64,000 bases of DNA from contig CAMLMV010000006.1 of the NCBI GenBank assembly GCA_946481275.1, forward strand, positions 1 to 64,000. The letters are read 5' to 3'. A model generated the notes under the pieces. That model did no database searches, was not told the origin of the DNA, and saw only the letters and a program-made list of their open reading frames with translations. The DNA comes from an uncultured Massilia sp. Lineage in GTDB: Bacteria; Pseudomonadota; Gammaproteobacteria; Burkholderiales; Burkholderiaceae. A program made the translations under genes and the position numbers. This document shows, piece after piece, positions 53,411 through 60,993 of the stretch; position 1 is the first letter of the stretch, and each line of letters starts with the position of its first letter.

Positions 53411-55562
53411 CGCCCATCTCCTCGAGAAGGTTGTCCGCATGGTCGACCTTCTCCATGTTCCACAGGATGTAGCGGACGTCGACCTGGATGTCGCGCGTGG
53501 CGCGCGGATCGAAATCCCAGTCGGAGATGATCGAATCGAGCGTGCCGTCGAACGCGAGGCCCACCAGTTCGCCGCGCGCGTTCAGCGCCGCCGAGCCCGA
53601 GTTGCCGCCCGTGATATCCAGCGTCGCGAGGAAATCGACGGGCACGGTCTTCAGCGTCGGATCGACCCAGCGGCCGAAGTCCTTCGCGCGGATCGCGGCC
53701 AGCTGGCGCTCGGGCGCATTGAACTCGCCTTCGCCCGTGTGCTTGGCGACGACACCCTTCACGGTCGTGAACGCGGTCCATGAGCCGGTGCCGTCGGCGC
53801 CGTAGTCGCGGCCCTTCACGTTGCCGTACGTGACGCGCAGCGTGCTGTTCGCATCCGGGTACACGGCGCGTCCCTTGCCGTTCATGTACGCGATCTTGGC
53901 CTTCATGGTGCTCGCGTAGGCCTTCTGGATGTTCCCCGCGAGTTCGTCCTCTTCCGCCTCGTGCATCATGTCGGCGTCATACATGGCGACGGCGGCCTTG
54001 ATGAAGCTGTCGTTGCTGGCCCTGAATTCCTGCGGCGTCTTCGCCAGCCACGCCGTACGCACGTCCTTGTCCTGCAGGCGTGAACCCGCGTAGATCCGGT
54101 CCAGCGCGGCTTTCAGTTCGGCCTCACTCATGCCGGGCCGGATGCCCAGCGCGCTGTCGAACGCGGCGTCGTGCTGGTCGGCCGGCTGCGCGTTGTACTG
54201 CTTCAGGAAGTTCAGCACGAGGGCCTTGTCGACCTTCTCGTCGTACGTGCGGTCCTGGCCGCCGATGACGGACGCCAGGCGCGGCAGGTCGCGTTCCTGG
54301 TAGCCGGACTTGCGCTCGATGTCCGGCTTCGTGCGCTCGTTGGCCAGGCGATAGAGGGTGCGCGCCGAGTTCAGGAAGCGCGGCACCGAATACCCGAGGA
54401 AGAATTCGCGCCGCGAGTCCGCGTCGCGCCGGGCGATCAGCTTCTCGACCGTCTCGATGTCCGCGCCGAATTCGGCCTTGCGCCGCGGGTCCGCAGCGAC
54501 CCAGGCCTTCAGCGCATTGTGCTCGGCCGTCTTGCGCGCGAGGATGTCGCTGCCCGCGTAGCTGGCGATCATGCCCTTGCGGTTCTTGTAGTAGTTGTTG
54601 ACGCTCGCGATCTGGCCTGCGTACTTCAGGCGCGCGGCGGGATCGTTCTTCGTCTCGCGCTCGATGACGGCCAGCGTCTCGCCGGACGCCTTCACGAACG
54701 CCGGATAGTTCCAGTCGAAGGTGAACGCCACTTCCGACGGCAGGCGGTGCCGGTTCGTGCGGCCCGGGTAGCCGAGGGCCATGACGAAATCGCCTTCCTT
54801 CACGCCATCCTGCGCGATTTTCAGCCACAGCTTCGGACGGTAGGGGACGTTGTCCTTCGCGTAGTCGGCGGCCTTGCCGTCGCGGCTGACGTAGGCGCGA
54901 TAAAAGCCGTAGTCGCCCGTGTGGCGCGGCCACATCCAGTTATCGGTATCGCCGCCGAACTTGCCGATGCCGATCGGGGGCGCGTGCACGAGGCGCACGT
55001 CGCGGATCTCGAGCTGCTTGATGCGGTAGAACTCGAGACCGCCGTAGAAGCTCGCGACGGTGCAGCGGTAGCCGGCATCCTTCTCGCATTCCGCGACGAG
55101 TGTTTTCTGGTTCTTCTCCATCGCATCCAGGCGCGCCTTGCCCGTCAGTTGCGCGACGTCCGGCGTGATCACGCGGGTGCTGACGTTCGCGACTTCCTCC
55201 GTGACGAACACGCGGCTGCCCGGCGCGGCCGGCAGTTCCTCCGCCATCGTCTGCGCGAGGAAGCCGTCGGCGAGCAGGTCGCGCTGCGGCGTGGCGTTCA
55301 CGGCCACGCTGTTGTACACGCAGTGGTGGTTCGTGATCACGAGGCCTTGCGGCGACACGAACGATGCCGAGCAGCCGCCCAGGCTCACGACGGCGCCCAT
55401 CGGGAATTCGGTCAGTTTCGTCAGGGTGCCTGGGTCGAGCTTGAGGCCGGCGGTCTTGAGCTGCTTCGCGATCTGCGGCAGCTGCTGCGGCATCCACATG
55501 CCCTCGTCGGCCTGGGCGGACATGGAGACAAGGAGGGCGAGCGAAACGAAGGTCTGTTTCAT
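53394..55562 (-). CDS. S46 family dipeptidyl-peptidase (DPP7-like)
   Basis: A 722-residue periplasmic serine peptidase with a signal peptide (MKQTFVSLALLVSMSAQA). The trypsin-like triad is visible: His in GLVITNHHCVYNS, Ser in DITGGNSGSAALNARGE, with an Asp expected in the region near YRAYVSRDG. The residue that separates specificities in this family is Gly in LVGLAFDGTLDS, as in DPP7, which prefers a hydrophobic residue before the cut; Arg there marks DPP11. It removes dipeptides from peptide N-termini. The end overlaps the convergent aminotransferase gene by 17 bases. Confidence 0.92.
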   Translation of the reverse strand: MKQTFVSLALLVSMSAQADEGMWMPQQLPQIAKQLKTAGLKLDPGTLTKLTEFPMGAVVSLGGCSASFVSPQGLVITNHHCVYNSVAVNATPQRDLLADGFLAQTMAEELPAAPGSRVFVTEEVANVSTRVITPDVAQLTGKARLDAMEKNQKTLVAECEKDAGYRCTVASFYGGLEFYRIKQLEIRDVRLVHAPPIGIGKFGGDTDNWMWPRHTGDYGFYRAYVSRDGKAADYAKDNVPYRPKLWLKIAQDGVKEGDFVMALGYPGRTNRHRLPSEVAFTFDWNYPAFVKASGETLAVIERETKNDPAARLKYAGQIASVNNYYKNRKGMIASYAGSDILARKTAEHNALKAWVAADPRRKAEFGADIETVEKLIARRDADSRREFFLGYSVPRFLNSARTLYRLANERTKPDIERKSGYQERDLPRLASVIGGQDRTYDEKVDKALVLNFLKQYNAQPADQHDAAFDSALGIRPGMSEAELKAALDRIYAGSRLQDKDVRTAWLAKTPQEFRASNDSFIKAAVAMYDADMMHEAEEDELAGNIQKAYASTMKAKIAYMNGKGRAVYPDANSTLRVTYGNVKGRDYGADGTGSWTAFTTVKGVVAKHTGEGEFNAPERQLAAIRAKDFGRWVDPTLKTVPVDFLATLDITGGNSGSAALNARGELVGLAFDGTLDSIISDWDFDPRATRDIQVDVRYILWNMEKVDHADNLLEEMGVSRSR

Positions 55563-55572
55563 GGTGAGTCCT

Positions 55573-56850
55573 TTACAGCTGCGCCCCGATCAGGTCGGCC
55601 AGCTTGCCGCCGATTTTTTCCATGAACGGGCGGTTCTGCCACGCCTGCAAGGTGACGGGACGCGCGTGTTTCCAGTCGTCTTCGAAGACAGCTTCTTGCT
55701 GTTTGGCAAAGTCAGGATCGAGCACGTTCAGGTTGGCCTCGTCGTTGAGGATGAACGAGCGGTTGTCGAAATTGGTGGAGCCGACGGAGACGAGCAGCGA
55801 ATCGACGACCAGCGCCTTCACGTGGTACATCGTCGGCTGGTACTCGGCCATCTTGATGCCGGCTTCCAGCAATTCGCCCCAGCGCTCGCGCGACGCGGCG
55901 CGCACGACGTCGGAATCGATGATGGAACCGGGCGTGATGATGCGCACGTCCACGCCCCGTTTCGCCGCCGCGACGAGCGCCTTCACGGCCAGCTCGTCCG
56001 GCACGAAGTACGAGTTCGACAAATGAATGGTGCGGCGCGCGGCCGTGATGGCCAGCAGGTACATCAGGTGCATGCTCTCGCTGCCGCCCGTGGGCGAGCT
56101 GGAGAACATCTGCGCGGGCATGTCGCCCTGCGCGACGAGCGCGGGGAAGTAGGCGGGGCCGTCGAGCACGGCACCTGTCGCCTTGGTCCAGTTGTCGTTG
56201 AACACGGCCTGCATCTGGCCCACGACCGGACCTTCCACTCGGAAATGCGAATCGCGCCAGTGTTCGGGATCCTGCGCGTTGCCACGCCATTTGTCCGCGA
56301 TGCCGACGCCGCCCGTGAAGCCGACCTTGCCGTCGACGATCAGGAGCTTTCTATGCGTGCGGTTGTTCAGGCGCGCCAGCTTCCACCAGACGGGCTTGTG
56401 GTAGCGGTGCAGTTCGACGCCGGCGCGGCGCATCTCGTCGAGCGACTTGTCGTCGATCTTCATGCTGCCGATCCAGTCGAGCAGCACGTGCACCTTGACG
56501 CCGGCGCGCGCCCGTTCCGACAGCGCGTCCGTGAATTCGCGGCCGATCGTGCCTTCCCAGTAGATATAGGTTTCGAAGCTGATGGACTTCTGCGCCGAGC
56601 GGATCGCGTCCAGCATGGCGGGAAAAATCTTGTCGCCGTTGAGCAGCACCTCGGCCTTGTTGCCCTCGATGATGGGCGGGCCCAGCAGCACGCCCAGCGA
56701 GCGGCGGAACTGCGGATCGTCCGTGTCGTACAGGCGCGTGAGCTGCGTGTCGATCTTTTTTTCGCCGGGCGCAAAGTTCAGCACGAGCAGGCCCGCCACG
56801 AGGGTGGCGATGCAAGTGATGAGGACGATGATGGGACGCTTGATACGCAT
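55573..56850 (-). CDS. Phospholipase D-type protein, cardiolipin synthase-like
   Basis: A 425-residue protein with one N-terminal membrane helix (PIIVLITCIATLVAGLLVL) and two HKD motifs: THRKLLIVDGKVGFTGGVGI and YHVKALVVDSLLVSVGSTNFDNRS. This is the layout of ClsB/ClsC-type cardiolipin synthases, which join phosphatidylglycerol with another phospholipid. The start at 56850 removes a ten-residue extension. It is 10 bases upstream of the S46 gene and may be co-transcribed with it. Confidence 0.87.
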   Translation of the reverse strand: MRIKRPIIVLITCIATLVAGLLVLNFAPGEKKIDTQLTRLYDTDDPQFRRSLGVLLGPPIIEGNKAEVLLNGDKIFPAMLDAIRSAQKSISFETYIYWEGTIGREFTDALSERARAGVKVHVLLDWIGSMKIDDKSLDEMRRAGVELHRYHKPVWWKLARLNNRTHRKLLIVDGKVGFTGGVGIADKWRGNAQDPEHWRDSHFRVEGPVVGQMQAVFNDNWTKATGAVLDGPAYFPALVAQGDMPAQMFSSSPTGGSESMHLMYLLAITAARRTIHLSNSYFVPDELAVKALVAAAKRGVDVRIITPGSIIDSDVVRAASRERWGELLEAGIKMAEYQPTMYHVKALVVDSLLVSVGSTNFDNRSFILNDEANLNVLDPDFAKQQEAVFEDDWKHARPVTLQAWQNRPFMEKIGGKLADLIGAQL

Positions 56851-56869
56851 GAGCTCGACTTTAAGACGT

Positions 56870-56900
56870 AAAAAAACCAACGCCAGCCGACGTTGGTTTT
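56870..56900 (-). terminator. Terminator of the GlsB-type gene
   Basis: AAAACCAACG and CGTTGGTTTT form a 10-bp stem around CCAGC-GA, followed on the minus strand by additional T. It separates this gene from the phospholipase D-type gene. Confidence 0.8.
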
Positions 56901-56921
56901 CAAAGTGGGGTTTGCACCTGC

Positions 56922-57191
56922 TTAGCGGACGCGGCCGCGACGCAGCAGATTCACGATTGCGAGCAGGATCACAGCGCCCAGGAACGAGACCAGCAGCGAC
57001 GACACACTGAAGTCATCGGAGTTGATGGTGCCACTACCAAACAACGGGGACAGCAGCCAGCCGCCCAGGAAGGCTCCCACGATACCGACCACGACATTGA
57101 GAATCATGCCTTGCTCAGCATCCGTCTTCATGACCATGCTGGCGAGCCAGCCGAGCACACCACCAACAACGATCCAGATAATGAATAACAT
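56922..57191 (-). CDS. GlsB/YeaQ/YmgE family stress membrane protein
   Basis: An 89-residue inner-membrane protein with three hydrophobic helices rich in Gly. The start LFIIWIVVGGVLGWLASMVMKT, the middle GMILNVVVGIVGAFLGGWLL and the last LVSFLGAVILLAIVNLLRRG match the transglycosylase-associated (GlsB) family, which is linked to general stress. It is divergent from the glycine-zipper gene; the 275 bases between hold no other gene and probably both promoters. Confidence 0.9.
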   Translation of the reverse strand: MLFIIWIVVGGVLGWLASMVMKTDAEQGMILNVVVGIVGAFLGGWLLSPLFGSGTINSDDFSVSSLLVSFLGAVILLAIVNLLRRGRVR

Positions 57192-57466
57192 GTTGAGTCC
57201 TCCTCAAGTTGGAAAAAACATACTCCAGGCCAATTGAATGCCGAGGCCATGTGCAAAGTCTAGTGATGCACACAGTTCGGGGTCGGTGCGTTGCCGAACG
57301 TTAGACGCGCAAACTGCGTCGGTGTTCTCTTGTGGTGCGGAATGTCCTCAACTGGGTGCGTCACCGAACAGAAGCGGCTTGCTCGGCAGGCATATCGTTC
57401 AATCACTTTGCATTGAATGAAAACCGTAACACCCCGGACCGCTTCGATTACTGAAAGGAACGCATC

Positions 57467-58972
57467 ATGGCTATTTTCGACAACACGACGACTGAGCAGA
57501 ACAAGCAGAACCGTATGGTGACCGGGCTGTTCCCCGACCGCGCCAGCGCGGAGCGCGCCTACAGCGCGATCTCCACCCGCGGCTATACGAAAGACGACGT
57601 CAACCTGATGATGTCGGATACCACCCGCAAGACTCATTTCTCCGATACGGAAACTGAGCTGGGCAGCAAGGCCGCGGAAGGCGCCGCTGCCGGTGCCGGT
57701 ATCGGCGGCACCATCGGCGCCGTGCTGGCCGGCGTGGCCGCCATCGGCACCTCGCTCGTGATCCCGGGCGCAGGCCTCGTCGTCGCCGGTCCGCTGGCAG
57801 CGGCGCTGGCCGGCGCGGGCGCCGGCGGCATCACCGGCGGCCTGATCGGCGCGCTGATCGGTGCCGGCATCCCGGAAGAACGCGTCAAGCACTATGAAGA
57901 AGGCATCAACAAGGGCGGCATCGTGATGGGCGTGACGCCGCGTTCGGACGAGGACGTTGCCTACCTGAACCAGACCTTCACCGATAACGGCGGCTCGCAC
58001 GTGATCGGCACCGGCATCGGCGCCGCCGCGGGTGCCGCCACCGGCGCCGCACTGGGCGCGGCCGGCGGTCCGATCGGCATGGCGGCAGGTGCTGCGATCG
58101 GCGGCATCGCCGGCGGCATGGCCGGCAAGGGCGTGGGCGAAGTCGTCAACCCGAAACCGGGCGACGACCTGGGCGAACACTACCTGGCCAAGGGCACGGG
58201 CGCGGGTGCCGGCGCTGCGATGGGCGCGGCTGCGGGTTCCGTGGCCGGTCCGGTCGGTGCGCTCGCCGGTGCCGCGATCGGCGGCCTGGCCGGCGGCGCA
58301 GCGGGCCGCGGTGCGGGCGAAGTGGTCAATCCGCATTCGGAAGACCGCCTGCATGAACACAACCTGGCCCAGGGCACCGGTGCCGGCGCGGGCGCACTGA
58401 CCGGTGCGGCCGTGGGCAGCGCGGCGGGTCCGATCGGCACCGTCGCGGGCGCAGCCATCGGCGGTATCGCGGGCGGCATGGCCGGCAAGGGCGCGGGCGA
58501 AGTCGTGAACCCGAAACCGGGCGACGACCTGCATGAGCATAACCTGGCAGGCGGCGTCGGCGCGGGCGGCGGTGCTGCAGCCGGTGCCGCACTGGGTGCC
58601 GTGGGCGGCCCGGTCGGCATGGCGGCAGGTGCCGCGATCGGCGGCATCGCGGGCGGCATGGTCGGCAAGGGCGCCGGCCACCTCGTGAACCCGACGGTGG
58701 AGGATGCCTACTGGCGTTCGAACTACCAGACCCAGCCGTACTACACCACGGGCTACACGTACGACGATTATTCGCCGGCCTATGCACTGGGCTACAACAA
58801 CGCCCGCCGCTTCCCGTCCTACGACCTGGCCGAGCCGCACATGGCCGACGAGTGGGATCGCGTGAAGGGCCATTCGCGCCTGTCGTGGGAGCAGGCCAAG
58901 TCGGCCAGCCGCGCCGCGTGGGACCGCGTGGAGCGTGCGATTCCCGGTGATTCGGACCGCGACGGCCGCTAA
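57467..58972 (+). CDS. Large glycine-zipper repeat protein with GSP17M-like N-terminus
   Basis: A 501-residue protein. Residues 15-55 (RMVTGLFPDRASAERAYSAISTRGYTKDDVNLMM) resemble the general stress protein 17M-like domain. A first Gly/Ala membrane-like region covers about 68-140. Residues 178-417 are four 60-residue repeats, each with GAAIGGIAGG-type glycine zippers and ending in a VVNPKPGDDLHEH-like linker. The C-terminus (about 418-501) is Tyr/Asp-rich and has no zipper. Glycine zippers pack as membrane-inserting helices. A GAAAGGA site precedes the ATG. A stress role is inferred from the N-terminal domain and the neighbouring GlsB gene. Confidence 0.75.
   Translation: MAIFDNTTTEQNKQNRMVTGLFPDRASAERAYSAISTRGYTKDDVNLMMSDTTRKTHFSDTETELGSKAAEGAAAGAGIGGTIGAVLAGVAAIGTSLVIPGAGLVVAGPLAAALAGAGAGGITGGLIGALIGAGIPEERVKHYEEGINKGGIVMGVTPRSDEDVAYLNQTFTDNGGSHVIGTGIGAAAGAATGAALGAAGGPIGMAAGAAIGGIAGGMAGKGVGEVVNPKPGDDLGEHYLAKGTGAGAGAAMGAAAGSVAGPVGALAGAAIGGLAGGAAGRGAGEVVNPHSEDRLHEHNLAQGTGAGAGALTGAAVGSAAGPIGTVAGAAIGGIAGGMAGKGAGEVVNPKPGDDLHEHNLAGGVGAGGGAAAGAALGAVGGPVGMAAGAAIGGIAGGMVGKGAGHLVNPTVEDAYWRSNYQTQPYYTTGYTYDDYSPAYALGYNNARRFPSYDLAEPHMADEWDRVKGHSRLSWEQAKSASRAAWDRVERAIPGDSDRDGR
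57998..58717 (+). repeat. Four tandem 180-bp in-frame repeats
   Basis: The units start at 57998, 58178, 58358 and 58538, each 180 bases and in frame, encoding 60 residues. All keep the GPxGxxAGAAIGGxAGG core. They vary by substitutions but have no insertions, so expansion seems old or selected for exact length. Confidence 0.8.
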
Positions 58973-58987
58973 TCCATTGCACCAATG

Positions 58988-59015
58988 AAAAAAGCCCCGC
59001 AGCGCGGGGCTTTTT
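58988..59015. terminator. Bidirectional terminator between the glycine-zipper and YceI genes
   Basis: AAAAAAGCCCCGC and GCGGGGCTTTTT pair around AGC, giving T-tracts on both strands. It serves both convergent genes. Confidence 0.9.
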
Positions 59016-59030
59016 CTTTGCTGTCGAGGA

Positions 59031-59600
59031 TTACTGCTTGACGGCCTCGACCTGGATCGCCAGCTTGACTTCCGGCTTGAAGCCCATCTTGATGCCGTAG
59101 TCCACGCCGAAGTCCGCACGGTTGAACGTGGCCGACGCATCGGCGCCGCACACTTCGCGCTTCAGCATCGGGTGCTGGATGCACTTGAACGAGTTGATCT
59201 GCAGGGTGACCGGCTTGGTCACGCCGTGCAGGGTCAGCTCGCCGTTGACGGATGCCGGCACGTCGCCCTTGAACACGATCTTGCCCTTGTAGTTGGCGGT
59301 CGGGTACTTGGCCACGTCGAACATGTCCGGACCTTTCGCATGCTCGTTCATCTTGGCGTGGCCGAAGTCCAGGCTGTTCGCGTCGATGGTGATGTCGACG
59401 GTGCCCGTCTTGGCCGCGCGGTCGACGACGATGGTGCCTTCCGTCTTCTCGAACTTGCCGCGCCAGTTCGACAGGCCGCCGAAGTGGTCGGCCTCGAAGC
59501 TCGGGTAGGTGTGGTTCGAGTCGATCTTGTAGGTATCGGCGGCGAAGGCGGCGCTGGAAGCGAAGGCGACGGCCAGGAAGGCGAGGTGCTTGAGTTTCAT
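59031..59600 (-). CDS. YceI family periplasmic protein
   Basis: A 189-residue YceI protein with a signal peptide ([20 protein letters not shown]). The lipocalin-like barrel is visible in [34 protein letters not shown], the conserved first strands, and [19 protein letters not shown]. The family binds isoprenoids or other amphiphiles. A pair of cysteines ([15 protein letters not shown]) may form a disulfide. It is the third gene of a b561-YceI-YceI operon, 30 bases after the preceding YceI gene, and is followed by a strong terminator. Confidence 0.9.
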   Translation of the reverse strand: MKLKHLAFLAVAFASSAAFAADTYKIDSNHTYPSFEADHFGGLSNWRGKFEKTEGTIVVDRAAKTGTVDITIDANSLDFGHAKMNEHAKGPDMFDVAKYPTANYKGKIVFKGDVPASVNGELTLHGVTKPVTLQINSFKCIQHPMLKREVCGADASATFNRADFGVDYGIKMGFKPEVKLAIQVEAVKQ

Positions 59601-59630
59601 GTAGGGCGATCCTTTAACGATTAATGATGC

Positions 59631-60185
59631 TTATTGTCCCGCTGCGACGCGGAATTTGATGACGACTTCGTCGGCGACCATGCTCGTGTCCTTCCACTCG
59701 CCTTCGCCGATGTTGAAGGCCAGCCGCTTGATCGGCAGCTGCCCTTCGAAAACCTGTTTGCCGCCTTCCGGCTTGATCGTGACCGGGAACGTGACGTCCT
59801 GGGTCCTGCCCTTGATGGTCAGCTTGCCCGAGACGGCGAGCTTGCCCGCGCCAGCCGGCTTGATGGCGGACGACACGAAGGTCGCCTTCGGAAACTTGGC
59901 CGCGTTGAACCAGTCCTTGCCGGCCACTTCCTTGTTGTACTCGGCCTCGCCGATGTCGAAGCTGGCCGTGTCGATGTCCACGCGCGCCGTCGCTTTTTCC
60001 GGGTGCGCGGCGTCGTAGTCGATCTGCGCATTGAAGCTCTTGAACTTCGATTCGACCGGCACGTTCATCTGCTTGAACACGGCCGAGACGCTGCTGTGCG
60101 CGACATCCGTTTTCAGAGGTACGGCGCTGGCAATCAGCGTCACGCCAGCCAATACGGCAGCCAGGCCGCCACGGGTGAATTTCAT
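59631..60185 (-). CDS. YceI family periplasmic protein, second copy
   Basis: A 184-residue paralogue with signal peptide (MKFTRGGLAAVLAGVTLIASA). Family blocks are SSVSAVFKQMNVPVESKFKSFNAQIDYD, ARVDIDTASFDIGEAEYNKEVAGKDWFNAAKFPKATFVS and GKLTIKGRTQDVTFPVTI. It is shorter at the start than the other copy and lacks its cysteine pair. It starts 11 bases after the stop of the cytochrome b561 gene. In other bacteria YceI genes are also paired with b561 genes, which suggests a shared redox or isoprenoid-quinone role. Confidence 0.9.
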   Translation of the reverse strand: MKFTRGGLAAVLAGVTLIASAVPLKTDVAHSSVSAVFKQMNVPVESKFKSFNAQIDYDAAHPEKATARVDIDTASFDIGEAEYNKEVAGKDWFNAAKFPKATFVSSAIKPAGAGKLAVSGKLTIKGRTQDVTFPVTIKPEGGKQVFEGQLPIKRLAFNIGEGEWKDTSMVADEVVIKFRVAAGQ

Positions 60186-60196
60186 GGTTTTCTCCT

Positions 60197-60733
60197 TCAG
60201 TGGGAACGACCGGGCAGCATGCGTCCGAGCGTGCCGTCGCGGTCGACGAATTGGTGCTTCAGGGCGGCGACCACGTGCAGGCCGACGAGGCCGGCCATGA
60301 TCATGTTCAGCCAGTAATGGATCGGCTTCAGCGTCTCGGCCAGCGCCGGGTTCTTGGCGATGAACACCGGCAGCTGGAACAGGCCAAAGTAGACGACCGG
60401 GAAGCCGGCCGCCAGCGTGTAGAAATAACCGGACAGCGGCACGGCGAAGATCAGCACGTACAGCAGGTGGTGCAGGCCGTGGGCGGCGCCGCGCTGCCAT
60501 GCGGGCATCGTGGCGGGCAGCTCGGGCGGGCGGTTCTTCAGGCGCCACAGCAGGCGGATCGTGGCGAGCAGCAGCACGGTCACGCCGGCCCATTTATGCC
60601 ACGAAAAATACTTCAGCTTGGTGGGCGAGATGCCGGGGATGTCCGTCATCACGAGACCCAGCGTGAACGCACCGATGATCAGTACGGCGATCAGCCAGTG
60701 AAGCACGATGGCGGTCGTGGTGTAGCGCTGCAT
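60197..60733 (-). CDS. Cytochrome b561 family membrane protein (YodB/CybB-like)
   Basis: A 178-residue diheme membrane protein with four helices. Probable heme His ligands are in VLHWLIAVLIIGAFTLG, FSWHKWAGVTVLLLATIRLLWRL, and GLVGLHVVAALKHQF. The segment HGLHHLLYVLIFAVPLSGYF is the third helix. CybB of E. coli oxidises ubiquinol and passes electrons to superoxide or another acceptor. First gene of the b561-YceI-YceI operon. Confidence 0.9.
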   Translation of the reverse strand: MQRYTTTAIVLHWLIAVLIIGAFTLGLVMTDIPGISPTKLKYFSWHKWAGVTVLLLATIRLLWRLKNRPPELPATMPAWQRGAAHGLHHLLYVLIFAVPLSGYFYTLAAGFPVVYFGLFQLPVFIAKNPALAETLKPIHYWLNMIMAGLVGLHVVAALKHQFVDRDGTLGRMLPGRSH

Positions 60734-60864
60734 GACAGGTCTCCGATGAATTAGTACGAATTAGAACTAAATATTACCAAACTACCAGCACACTAGCATG
60801 AGTTGCGGGTAGGCGTGGATTTGCAATAGGGATACTTTAACGGTTCCAAATATTGCGCGGAAGC

Positions 60865-60878
60865 TATCCGTACGGATA
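60865..60878. promoter_or_regulatory. 14-bp perfect palindrome upstream of the TonB-dependent receptor gene
   Basis: TATCCGTACGGATA, a perfect palindrome, lies between the divergent b561 operon and the receptor gene, 116 bases before the receptor ATG. It could be an operator. The remaining 260 bases contain A/T-rich stretches but no other signal that can be supported. Confidence 0.4.
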
Positions 60879-60993
60879 ACTTTGTTCAGCCGATGGGACA
60901 ATCCGTGGTGCATACGCCATGTTGACGTACGTGCGCCCCGGGCAACGCATGCTGTAAAGGTAAAATGTTAAAAAAATGGATTTATAAAACATA

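Noticed and set aside
57335..57370. A GGAAT-N16-GTC pattern resembling a general-stress ECF promoter
   Set aside because: The match is partial, the EcfG system is alphaproteobacterial, and the position relative to the stress genes is not decisive.
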